A stretch of 49,417 bases of DNA from Candidatus Pararuminococcus gallinarum (GTDB lineage: Bacteria; Bacillota; Clostridia; Oscillospirales; Ruminococcaceae), in NCBI GenBank assembly GCA_904419775.1, contig CAJFSX010000005.1, positions 1-49,417 on the forward strand, given 5' to 3'. A program made the translations under genes and the position numbers. Numbering within the stretch: the stretch's first letter is position 1; each line of letters starts with the position of its first letter. Shown here one piece after another: positions 22,445 to 29,442 of this stretch. The notes beneath the pieces were generated by a model that was given only the letters and a program-made list of their open reading frames with translations, ran no database searches and had not been told where the DNA came from.

Positions 22445-24283
22445 TTGGATGAGATCGCCAAATTTACCTATGACGACTTTGTGAACTCAACAGAGCCCTA
22501 TGAATATATCCATCAGTTCCAGAACGATCAGTTTCGCCTGATCCGTGAGCTGGAAAAGATGAGCAAGCATGCCAATGATCTCAAGTTTAAGAATTTCAAA
22601 AAGGCGTATCAGGAATATGTGAAAAGCTTGGAGCTCAAAAGCGGCGACATCGTGTTTTCTGGCAACGTAACCCAATTTGAAGGGCAGGAGCTAGAGCTGG
22701 ATTGCGGACAGTGGAGGGCGGATGATTACGGGATATCCCTTTATGACAACCGTCTAGGGGAAGTGTTCGCCTGCAACCATCCCATTATGCCGGTGGAGCG
22801 TTTGGTTAACATTGATACGGGAACAGAAAAGCTAAAACTCGCTTATCGGAAAGGGAAGCAGTGGAAACATGTCATCGCCGATAAAAAGACCCTGGCTGGA
22901 AACAATTCCATCCTAGCCCTGGCGGAAGTAGGCATTGGCGTCAACAGTGAAAACAGCCGGCTTATGGTCCGGTATCTTCATGATATCGAAAGCTTTAACT
23001 ATGATAGGATACCGGAAAAAAACAGCGTTTCCCGGCTGGGCTGGGTGGAAAACGAGGGCTTTTCCCCCTATGTGGAAGGCTTGGTATTCGACGGGCTGGA
23101 TAGCTTCCGGGGGTTTTTTGAAAGCGTGGCCCAGCGGGGGGATTTCTCTACCTGGCTGGAACTGGCAAGAGAGATGCGCAAAGGAAGCGTTCCGGCCAGG
23201 ATCATTCTAGCGGCCAGCTTTTCCAGCGTTCTTGTCAAGATTATTGGAGAGCTTTCCTTTATCGTCCATCTCTGGGGCGGTACAGAAGCCGGTAAGACAG
23301 TCGGGCTGATGCTGGCTGCCAGCGTATGGGCTAATCCAGCTATGGGCCGGTATATCCACACCTTTCACGGAACATCGGTCAGCCAAGAGCTGTCCGCTGG
23401 GTTTGTGGGGAATCTGCCGCTCATCCTGGATGAGTTTCAGATGCTGAAAAACAAAAAGGATTTTGAGCAGACGGTCTACATGCTCTGTGAAGGGATTGGC
23501 AAGGGCCGGGGCGCTAAATCAGGAGGCCTGCAACGGACCCAAACCTGGTGCAACTGTACCCTCTCTAGCGGGGAGATGCCCATTACTATGTACAACACCG
23601 GAGGCGGCGCGGTCAACCGTATTGTAGAGGTGGAATGCCGGGAGAGGCTTTTTTCTGATCCCCGGAGGGTAGCGGATACAGTGCGGAAGAATTACGGACA
23701 CGCGGGGCGCTTGTTTGTAGAAAAGCTGATGGAGCAGGAGGACGCAGAGGAAATACGACGGATTTACAAGAAATTTTACGACGAGATTTCCGGTTCGGAT
23801 ACCACCGAAAAACAGAGCATGGCGGGGGCGCTGATCCTTACAGCCGATCGGCTGGCTACCCGCTGGATTTTCCAGGATGGGATGGAGCTGGGTGTATCTG
23901 ACATCTCCGAGTTCCTACAGACAAAGAAAGAAGTAGACGTCAACGAGAGGGCCTACAATTTCATCTGTGAAACAGTGGCCGCCAACGTCAACCGATTCCA
24001 TATCGGGGAGAACAACGAGGTTTGGGGGAAATTTGAAACAGGAACGGTCTGTATTATCCGCAGTATTTTCGGGAAAATTTGCGAGGATGGAGGCTTCTCA
24101 GATCGGGCGGTCCTTTCCTGGATGGAACGGAGAGGCCTGATCGAGACGTCGGTTAAAAAAGGCACGGAGAAGGCTGTCCCCACAAAGCTCAAGAGAATTG
24201 GGGAAAATCCGGTTCGATGCGTGGTCATGCGGCTTCCCGAGGACGAATTAGAGGATTACGGGCTTCTGGATGACGATGATTGA
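22445..24283 (+). CDS. DUF927 family replicative ATPase/helicase
   Basis: 612 residues. The N-terminal 200 residues have no motif I recognise; DUF927 follows, with Walker A GGTEAGKT (residue about 277) and Walker B LILDEFQML (about 326). These proteins act with a CHC2 primase in phage and plasmid replication. The start is TTG 22445 with GAGGAGGTGATCCA directly before it. The C-terminal region (about residue 500 onward) is a winged-helix-like domain. A probable origin region begins 11 bases after the stop. Confidence 0.85.
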   Translation: MDEIAKFTYDDFVNSTEPYEYIHQFQNDQFRLIRELEKMSKHANDLKFKNFKKAYQEYVKSLELKSGDIVFSGNVTQFEGQELELDCGQWRADDYGISLYDNRLGEVFACNHPIMPVERLVNIDTGTEKLKLAYRKGKQWKHVIADKKTLAGNNSILALAEVGIGVNSENSRLMVRYLHDIESFNYDRIPEKNSVSRLGWVENEGFSPYVEGLVFDGLDSFRGFFESVAQRGDFSTWLELAREMRKGSVPARIILAASFSSVLVKIIGELSFIVHLWGGTEAGKTVGLMLAASVWANPAMGRYIHTFHGTSVSQELSAGFVGNLPLILDEFQMLKNKKDFEQTVYMLCEGIGKGRGAKSGGLQRTQTWCNCTLSSGEMPITMYNTGGGAVNRIVEVECRERLFSDPRRVADTVRKNYGHAGRLFVEKLMEQEDAEEIRRIYKKFYDEISGSDTTEKQSMAGALILTADRLATRWIFQDGMELGVSDISEFLQTKKEVDVNERAYNFICETVAANVNRFHIGENNEVWGKFETGTVCIIRSIFGKICEDGGFSDRAVLSWMERRGLIETSVKKGTEKAVPTKLKRIGENPVRCVVMRLPEDELEDYGLLDDDD

Positions 24284-24293
24284 CCGGCCTCAC

Positions 24294-24589
24294 GTAACAC
24301 AAAAAACACAAAAAAACACAAAATCCAAAATTTGTGTCACGTCAAAAAACCGCATAAACAAGCCGTTTGTTGAGGATGAAAATGGCTGGTAACACAAGTA
24401 ACACAAATTTTACATACACACACTATATATACGCGTGTATGTGTGAAATGACAGATGATATACATACCCTCGCGCGTAGAATAAAAAAATTAGTGTTTTT
24501 GTGTTTTTGTGTTACAAGAGCCAAAAAACCGCACGGGAAAGCCATTTGTTGCGTAACACAAATTTTTTTCGTTGTGTTACCTGTGTTAC
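24294..24589. other. Iteron cluster, candidate phage origin of replication
   Basis: A stretch of 320 bases without a credible gene holds GTAACACAA at 24294, 24389, 24398 and 24553, and its complement TTGTGTTAC at 24507 and 24572, with near copies at 24332 (TTGTGTCAC) and 24581 (CTGTGTTAC). The copies at 24389 and 24398 are in exact tandem. A 30-base direct repeat, CAAAAAACCGCA-n6-AGCC(G/A)TTTGTTG, occurs at 24343-24372 and 24522-24551. Between them is a dyad-rich AT segment (around 24416-24450). The position directly after primase and DUF927 fits a replication origin. Confidence 0.6.
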
Positions 24590-24607
24590 CAAGTAAGGAG
24601 GATTGGG

Positions 24608-25057
24608 GTGAAAAATCTGTCATTTGAGGAATTAGAACTGGCGGCATACCACGGGGAACCTATGCCGGATAAGCTCCCTCTCCCTGATCAGATGTGCTAT
24701 TTATGCCTAAGATGCCTTTATGACTCCTACCGTGTAAAAAGGATTACCAAGCAGGTAGCGATACGGGAAAAGAAAGCAATGCGTCAGGGCTTTGAAGAAA
24801 ACCGGGAAGATTATTTTCGCCAGCTTGCTATGTATGCTCAATTTCAAGAGGATATACGATTATCGGGCATGCTACTCAGTGAAATACTCAAAGGGTTGCA
24901 CGCAGGAGAAGAAATACATTCTATTTTCGATAAAGCATGTGAATGTATTAGCAGAATGACAGGCGATGCAGTGTTTCTGAAATTGTGTCGGAAGGAGATG
25001 GAGAAATATGAAAGCAAACATCCCATACAGCAAGAGAGAGTTGCGGAGGATGAATGA
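24608..25057 (+). CDS. Phage hypothetical protein, 149 residues
   Basis: GTG 24608 follows AAGGAGGATTGGG. It begins MKNLSFEELELAAYHGEPMP and has DQMCYLCLRCLYDSY, two Cys-x2-Cys-like pairs, then a Lys/Arg-rich helix (YRVKRITKQVAIREKKAMR) and further amphipathic helices. It probably is an all-helical DNA-associated protein. The frame continues upstream to 24572 through a plus-strand iteron, which I reject as coding. I do not recognise the family. Confidence 0.7.
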   Translation: MKNLSFEELELAAYHGEPMPDKLPLPDQMCYLCLRCLYDSYRVKRITKQVAIREKKAMRQGFEENREDYFRQLAMYAQFQEDIRLSGMLLSEILKGLHAGEEIHSIFDKACECISRMTGDAVFLKLCRKEMEKYESKHPIQQERVAEDE

Positions 25058-25286
25058 ATACTGCGACAAGCACATCCAGGAAAGCGCCATGAAATGCCAA
25101 TGGCTGATGGTGATCGCGTTAAACGACGCTCTAGGCATTGGCAGAGACCGGATGATGAAGGTGTTTGAGCGCTATCAGGAGATCGTGGATGAGTATGGAG
25201 GCCTGAAAAAAGATGAGATTGCCGATGAGAAGGTCGTTAGAAGGATTAAACAAATTGGTCTGCCGATTAACCAGTTGTATACATAG
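25008..25286 (+). CDS. Phage hypothetical protein, 92 residues
   Basis: Overlaps the previous gene by 50 bases in another frame. It begins MKANIPYSKRELRRMNEYCD and continues with helices, MKCQWLMVIALNDALGIGRDRMMKVFERYQEI, ending LPINQLYT. Proteins of this kind lie in early/mid regions of Clostridia phages and have no known function. The overlap suggests coupled translation. Confidence 0.65.
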   Translation: MKANIPYSKRELRRMNEYCDKHIQESAMKCQWLMVIALNDALGIGRDRMMKVFERYQEIVDEYGGLKKDEIADEKVVRRIKQIGLPINQLYT

Positions 25287-25292
25287 CAGAAT

Positions 25293-25314
25293 GGTTGGAG
25301 ATTGAGAGACGGGA
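25293..25314 (+). repeat. 22-base direct repeat, left copy flanking the PP-loop gene
   Basis: GGTTGGAGATTGAGAGACGGGA here and a copy at 26442-26463 match at 20 of 22 positions. They bracket the gene at 25363-26421. Confidence 0.6.
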
Positions 25315-25362
25315 AGCGGATACTACTCAAGTGTGCACAGTTTACTAAGATGGAGGCAAAAA

Positions 25363-26421
25363 ATGACCTATGTAGAGATGGCTCAAAAGCAGTCGTTGCC
25401 ATATGAGATGAAGAAAATATTGGCAGAGCGCAGGGCAAGAGAATTTTATCACAAGATTGTAGGAGAAGGACACAATGTGCATGTATCGGTAGGAGGATTG
25501 GACAGTATTACACTGTTTCTCTTCTTGAAAAGCATTGGCCTTAATGTGCCAGGTATATCTGTATCAATGCTAGAAGACAAAAGTATCCAGAGGGTGCATC
25601 AGCAATTAGGAATTGAAAGCATAGCACCGGGAATGAGCAAGACAGAGGTACTTAATACTTTTGGATTTCCCGTAATCAGTAAGGATAAAGCAAGTAGGAT
25701 TGAGTATTTGCAGACGCCAAACAATCCGAAACAGACATTTATCCATGCGATTATGACAGGAGATATGGGGGAGCAAGGAAAATATCAGCATTCTGATAAA
25801 ATTAAACTGCCAGATAAGTGGATTAAACTGTTTGGAGGAATGTATCAAGACCATCGACCGGACCTAGCATGTCAAGTCGCGCCGTTTCGCGTTTCGGCAA
25901 AATGCTGTAAGTACATGAAAGAAAAGCCGTGTGATCAATGGGCAAAAGAACATAACAGTTATCCGTATTTAGGACTGATGGCATCAGAAGGTGGTCAAAG
26001 AGCCCGAGGACTAACAAAGAATGGGTGCAATTATTACGGGAAAAGAGTGACGAGAAGTTGCCCGTTTGCGATTTTTACAAGGCAAGATCTGTTGATGCTA
26101 GCGAAGGAACTGAATGTGCCGGTGCCACAAATATATGGGGAAATCAAAGAGAAAGAGGATGGGACGCTTTATACAACAAGAGCACAGAGGACTGGATGCA
26201 CGATGTGTGGATTTGGAATCCACATGGAAAAGAGACCACACCGGTTTGACCGGTTAAAGGAAGACAATCCGAGGGAATGGAGATACTGGATGAAAGAGTG
26301 TGTGATCGATAAAGAAACAGGAGAAAAGTATGGATGGGGCAGAGTGTTAGACTACATAGGTGTGCAATGGGAAGATGAATATGTGGATTGGACAAATAGA
26401 CAGGAAAAACTATCTTTATGA
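25363..26421 (+). CDS. PAPS-reductase/PP-loop family phage protein
   Basis: 352 residues, with the PP-loop ATP-pyrophosphatase motif as HVSVGGLDSITLF; the usual first Ser of SGG-x-DS is Val and the basic residue is Leu. A Cys cluster follows (RVSAKCCKYMKEKPC) and a second in TGCTMCGFGIH, suitable for metal or Fe-S binding. The family activates substrates by adenylation or transfers sulfur, as in PAPS reductase and DndC of DNA phosphorothioation. The role in this phage is not known. ATG 25363 follows GATGGAGGC. The gene is more AT-rich than the primase region and is bracketed by direct repeats. Confidence 0.75.
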   Translation: MTYVEMAQKQSLPYEMKKILAERRAREFYHKIVGEGHNVHVSVGGLDSITLFLFLKSIGLNVPGISVSMLEDKSIQRVHQQLGIESIAPGMSKTEVLNTFGFPVISKDKASRIEYLQTPNNPKQTFIHAIMTGDMGEQGKYQHSDKIKLPDKWIKLFGGMYQDHRPDLACQVAPFRVSAKCCKYMKEKPCDQWAKEHNSYPYLGLMASEGGQRARGLTKNGCNYYGKRVTRSCPFAIFTRQDLLMLAKELNVPVPQIYGEIKEKEDGTLYTTRAQRTGCTMCGFGIHMEKRPHRFDRLKEDNPREWRYWMKECVIDKETGEKYGWGRVLDYIGVQWEDEYVDWTNRQEKLSL

Positions 26422-26441
26422 ATACAGAAAATTTAGACTTA

Positions 26442-26463
26442 GGCTGGAGATTGAGAGACAGGA
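26442..26463 (+). repeat. 22-base direct repeat, right copy
   Basis: GGCTGGAGATTGAGAGACAGGA, 20 of 22 identical to 25293-25314. It lies just before the ribosome site of the DUF551 gene. Confidence 0.6.
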
Positions 26464-26474
26464 GGATAAGTGAA

Positions 26475-26792
26475 ATGAGGCTAATTGATGCAGATTACAT
26501 AAAAATCCGCTTGTGTGAAATTGCAGATTATTGGAGAAGCAAAGGCAAGCGCTACGAGGCAGTCTTGCTTAACGATACTGTAAATGCGGTTATTGATAGT
26601 GAATCTACGATAACCCAGCCAAGCGGTGAATGGATCAGCGTGGAGGATCGGCTGCCAAAGACAGGCACCGTATTGGCAACAGACGGAAAGGTTGTAATAA
26701 CAGCGCCGTCTTCAAGCGTGACGCTTGGAGGAGCAATTACCCACTGGATGCCGCTGCCGGAGCCGCCGGAGGATAGGGAGAGTGTACGATGA
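26475..26792 (+). CDS. DUF551 domain protein
   Basis: 105 residues. The N-terminal MRLIDADYIKIRL is common in Clostridia phage proteins, and the C-terminal SGEWISVEDRLPKTG...HWMPLPEPPE is the DUF551 signature (WISVEDRLP and a final HWMPLPEPP). Function is unknown. The start is ATG 26475 after CAGGAGGATAAG; the frame extends upstream to 26418 through the direct repeat, which I do not treat as coding. Confidence 0.75.
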   Translation: MRLIDADYIKIRLCEIADYWRSKGKRYEAVLLNDTVNAVIDSESTITQPSGEWISVEDRLPKTGTVLATDGKVVITAPSSSVTLGGAITHWMPLPEPPEDRESVR

Positions 26793-26908
26793 AAAAGCGG
26801 ATACTGACTAATGTGTGTAGGACACAATTTGCGATAATTCCTACCTTTGGCGTTATCAGGCCGGTAGATGACTATAAGTTTCGTATTGCGTTCCTCTGGG
26901 GGTTTTGA
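26789..26908 (+). CDS. Very small phage protein, 39 residues
   Basis: ATG 26789 overlaps the DUF551 stop by four bases (ATGA). It reads MKKRILTNVCRTQFAIIPTF and ends AFLWGF. GGATAGGGAGAG lies upstream. The sequence is basic and hydrophobic. It may be an intact small gene or the intact start of a longer, decayed one that continues in 26909-27079. Confidence 0.35.
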   Translation: MKKRILTNVCRTQFAIIPTFGVIRPVDDYKFRIAFLWGF

Positions 26909-26922
26909 CAGTTAAGCATCGG

Positions 26923-27079
26923 ATGCTTTCGTGTAAATCGGGAGAAACGGTAGACGGGATGCCCGGAGTGCAAATATTGGGATAGCCTAGACGAATGGTG
27001 CGAAAAGCACGATAGAGAAGCCGATAGTAACGGAAGATGTAGCACTCCAGAATGGCGTGGAATTGAGGAGGACAAGTGA
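26923..27079 (+). pseudogene. Frameshifted remnant of a small zinc-binding phage protein
   Basis: The first frame (ATG 26923) gives MLSCKSGETVDG and soon stops. One base over, from about 26960, a good frame reads CPECKYWDSLDEWCEKHDRE and ends WRGIEEDK at TGA 27077-27079, with a clear C-x2-C...C-x-H...C zinc pattern. Its stop overlaps the start of the next gene. The zinc frame has a stop just upstream and no ATG, so a +1 change or a deletion around 26945-26960 has broken the gene. Confidence 0.4.
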
Positions 27080-28203
27080 TGAAGAGGCTGACAAAAGAAG
27101 GAAAATTCTGCGACGTCATAGAGTGCGAGTTGACGCCAGGCGGCTCATTTTGCGAGAGAGGTACTTGTACAGAACGGAGGCTGTGGGAGCGCCTTTCTTC
27201 CATTGAGGATATCCTGGGCGACGACTACGACCTGGACCGCCTTCGTGAGCTGGTAGAAGCTGATAAGGATGGGCGGTGTTTTATTACACCCGCAAAAATC
27301 GGTGACACGGTATACCATATAACGACTTGCAAGTACTTTCCGAGAGTGCTTGACGGGACAATGTACGATGCTGATGGAGGACATGGAACTGCAACAGGGC
27401 TGTATTGCCCGTGTGAACTTATGGAGAATTGCCCATTCCCATGTGACGATGATGGAGATTTTGACTGCGATAAGCACAAAAACACTCTTGCAATATTCGA
27501 GGACATTGTGGACAGCATTCGCATTGAAGATATGGAGGATTATATAGCTTTTAACTATTCGGGCGGCGCTGATTTTGGGGACATCGGCAAAACCGTATTT
27601 CTCACCCGTGAAGAGGCGGAAGCTGCATTGGAGGAAATGAAAATGGCTGAGTATATAGAGAGAGCAGCAGTTTTAAAAAGTCTTGGATATGAGGAAAAGA
27701 GGCGAAGTGATGTGCTTCCGGGTTCGACGTTTGATATCATTCTTAAGGAACCTGCCTCAGATGTTGCACCGGTGGTGCATGGAAAGTGGGTAAAGGCACA
27801 TTGGAAAAATTCTGTATCATGTGCTAATTGTTCAGTTTGTGGGTTTGAAGCTTATCATTATGATTTTCAAGGTGTACAAAAAACATATGACTACTGCCCA
27901 TCTTGCGGCGCTAGAATGGACTTAGATACAGCTGACGATGTGCAATCCATTTATGAAGCCGCCCTGAATAAATGGGGGAAAGAGAACCAAACCCGGATGA
28001 TGTTCGAAGAGATGGCGGAGCTGCAAAAGGAATTGTGCAAGGAAGCCAGAGGAGAGGACAACACAGACGCCATAGCGGAAGAGATCGCAGATGTGAAGAT
28101 TATGCTGGAGCAGATGATAATCCTCCACAACTGCAAGGATATGGTGGAGATGCAGATGAAGAGGAAGCTTCAGAGGCTAAAAGAGAGATTGGAGGGAGAA
28201 TAG
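27079..28203 (+). CDS. Cysteine-rich/zinc-ribbon phage protein fused to a MazG-like domain
   Basis: 374 residues with several parts. The N-terminal 60 residues have Cys pairs (FCDVIECEL, GSFCERGTC). A middle part reads GRCFITPAKIGDTVYHI and GKTVFLTREEAEAAL, common in Clostridia phage proteins. A zinc ribbon (CANCSVCGF, then YCPSCGARMD) follows at about residues 250-280. The last 80 residues form a MazG/dUTPase-like helical unit, EEMAEL (from residue 309) and EEIADVKIML (from 333), the EExxE...ExxD pattern that binds Mg2+ in nucleotide pyrophosphohydrolases. The MazG unit may sanitise nucleotides; the rest has no known function. Confidence 0.75.
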   Translation: MKRLTKEGKFCDVIECELTPGGSFCERGTCTERRLWERLSSIEDILGDDYDLDRLRELVEADKDGRCFITPAKIGDTVYHITTCKYFPRVLDGTMYDADGGHGTATGLYCPCELMENCPFPCDDDGDFDCDKHKNTLAIFEDIVDSIRIEDMEDYIAFNYSGGADFGDIGKTVFLTREEAEAALEEMKMAEYIERAAVLKSLGYEEKRRSDVLPGSTFDIILKEPASDVAPVVHGKWVKAHWKNSVSCANCSVCGFEAYHYDFQGVQKTYDYCPSCGARMDLDTADDVQSIYEAALNKWGKENQTRMMFEEMAELQKELCKEARGEDNTDAIAEEIADVKIMLEQMIILHNCKDMVEMQMKRKLQRLKERLEGE

Positions 28204-28619
28204 TGGCCTCAGCGAGAAAATGTGATAGGTGCGGGGCGCTGTATGAGCCGTACAACGGTACGAACGGGGTTATACCAGTGCAAATCTACGACGGTTTGGA
28301 GCCGAGCACTACGAGCAGAGCGAAAGACTTATGTCCGGAATGCATGAAGCTGTTAGAGAAATTTCTAGATGGAGAGGACGTCCACCTGGCGGCGGATGAA
28401 AGGCAATGGCGCAAGGCCGAAGCGGAAGTATGCGCTTTTTGGGACTGTGGGAAATGTGTGGCCTTAGAAAGGCTTGACTGTCAATGGTGCAAGTTCTTCA
28501 AAACCACAAGGCAGGTCATGTCGGAGTCGGAGAGGGCAAAGAAGCGGATTGAGGGCCTGAGTTCAGAGGAAAGCAGGTACATCCGGGAAAAATATAATCT
28601 CAGGAGCACATACCGTTAG
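28203..28619 (+). CDS. Zinc-finger phage protein, 138 residues
   Basis: GTG 28203 lies behind GGAGGGAGAA and overlaps the preceding stop by one base. It reads ASARKCDRCGALYEPYN, later DLCPECMKLLEKFLDGEDV, and a second Cys set AFWDCGKCVALERLDCQWC. The first two pairs suggest a rubredoxin/zinc-ribbon fold, the second another metal site. The C-terminal part is basic and helical. No enzyme motif is seen. The same frame is open upstream to 27972, but that part overlaps the MazG gene and is rejected. Confidence 0.72.
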   Translation: MASARKCDRCGALYEPYNGTNGVIPVQIYDGLEPSTTSRAKDLCPECMKLLEKFLDGEDVHLAADERQWRKAEAEVCAFWDCGKCVALERLDCQWCKFFKTTRQVMSESERAKKRIEGLSSEESRYIREKYNLRSTYR

Positions 28620-28631
28620 GAGGGTGATGGG

Positions 28632-29039
28632 GTGACCAACAAAGACAAGAAAAAGTGGCTGTTGGAATACAGGAGATTGGAACAGAACATCGAAAGAGAC
28701 ATGGAAGAATTACAGCGCTTGGAATCCCGAGCGGAAAAGATCACGTCCATGGTGAGCGATATGCCCAAAGGCAGTCAACAGGGGGACAGCCTCCAGCGGT
28801 CAGTGGAGAAGATATGCGAGCTAAAGGTAAGTTTGAACCAGAGAATTGACGCGGCTGTGGAGAAGAGAAAGGAAATTGAGACGGTGATCGAAACCCTGGA
28901 GGACAAGACGCTGCAATTATTGCTGAGATACCGGTACATAGACGGCATGACATGGGAACAGATTGCCTTAAAGCTAAATTATTCATACATGCATGTATGT
29001 CGTTTACATGGGCAGTCACTTTCTCAAATCATGTTATAG
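28632..29039 (+). CDS. DUF1492/ArpU-like late transcription regulator
   Basis: 135 residues starting at GTG 28632 behind AGGAGGGTGATGGG. A long coiled-coil-like N-terminus (LLEYRRLEQNIERDMEELQRLE) leads to a sigma-70 region 4-like helix-turn-helix: LLLRYRYIDGMTWEQIALKLNYSYMHVCRLHGQSL. DUF1492 and RinA/ArpU proteins switch on late phage genes. It is in the standard place, just upstream of the terminase region. A palindrome within its helix-turn-helix codons (28984-28999) and repeated ATGTTATA boxes after the stop may be binding sites. Confidence 0.82.
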   Translation: MTNKDKKKWLLEYRRLEQNIERDMEELQRLESRAEKITSMVSDMPKGSQQGDSLQRSVEKICELKVSLNQRIDAAVEKRKEIETVIETLEDKTLQLLLRYRYIDGMTWEQIALKLNYSYMHVCRLHGQSLSQIML

Positions 29040-29066
29040 AATGTTATATAAAAAGTATGATAACAT
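29031..29066. promoter_or_regulatory. ATGTTATA direct and inverted repeats after the DUF1492 gene
   Basis: ATGTTATA occurs at 29031-29038 and 29041-29048, and the inverted ATAACAT at 29060-29066. The first overlaps the DUF1492 stop codon. The spacing (10 bases between direct copies) puts both on one face of the helix. Candidate operator or late-promoter element; the factor is unknown. Confidence 0.4.
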
Positions 29067-29099
29067 TAAACTAGAGCAAGTACAAAAAGAGGTGATCCC

Positions 29100-29318
29100 A
29101 TGGAAGACATAGATAAGCTGATCGAAGAATACCAGGAGTCCCTGGGCAGGGTGGTTGCCCGCCGAACGGAAATCCGGGCAAGATTACCGGAGAAAGAGCC
29201 GTGGAAAGGCGATCCCGCTTTGTGGAAAAGATATATGTACTTATGCAGGATGGAAGGGGATACCCGGTATGCGTTGTGTCAGATGCTGAGGAGCAAAGAG
29301 GGGAATGTGAGGACATAA
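29100..29318 (+). CDS. Phage hypothetical protein, 72 residues
   Basis: AAAGAGGTGATCCC precedes the ATG at 29100. The protein is a helical hairpin: DIDKLIEEYQESLGRVVARRTEIRARL, then DPALWKRYMYLCRMEGDTRYALCQML. Small proteins of this kind often follow DUF1492 regulators. No function can be assigned. Confidence 0.65.
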   Translation: MEDIDKLIEEYQESLGRVVARRTEIRARLPEKEPWKGDPALWKRYMYLCRMEGDTRYALCQMLRSKEGNVRT

Positions 29319-29371
29319 AAGGGTATAAGCTATCATGGCTTTTACTGGCATAGACGGAATAGCTATCCGCA

Positions 29372-29406
29372 GGGAACAGGAAAACCAATCGCCTGTTCCC
29401 TTTTTC
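29372..29406 (+). terminator. Intrinsic terminator before the ParB-methyltransferase gene
   Basis: GGGAACAGG (29372-29380) pairs perfectly with CCTGTTCCC (29392-29400), followed by TTTTTC. It separates the early/regulator unit from the methyltransferase-nuclease unit. Confidence 0.88.
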
Positions 29407-29442
29407 TATGCCTATAAAAAGGATTGGAAACGATAGAAAGGA

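Noticed and set aside
24367..24627. An open frame of 86 codons on the plus strand between DUF927 and the 149-residue gene.
   Set aside because: It crosses the iterons and AT-rich dyad, has low-complexity sequence, and lacks a ribosome site. Treated as non-coding origin-like DNA.
27972..28202. An upstream extension of the 28203 zinc-finger gene.
   Set aside because: It overlaps the MazG domain codons in another frame, and GTG 28203 has its own GGAGGGA site.
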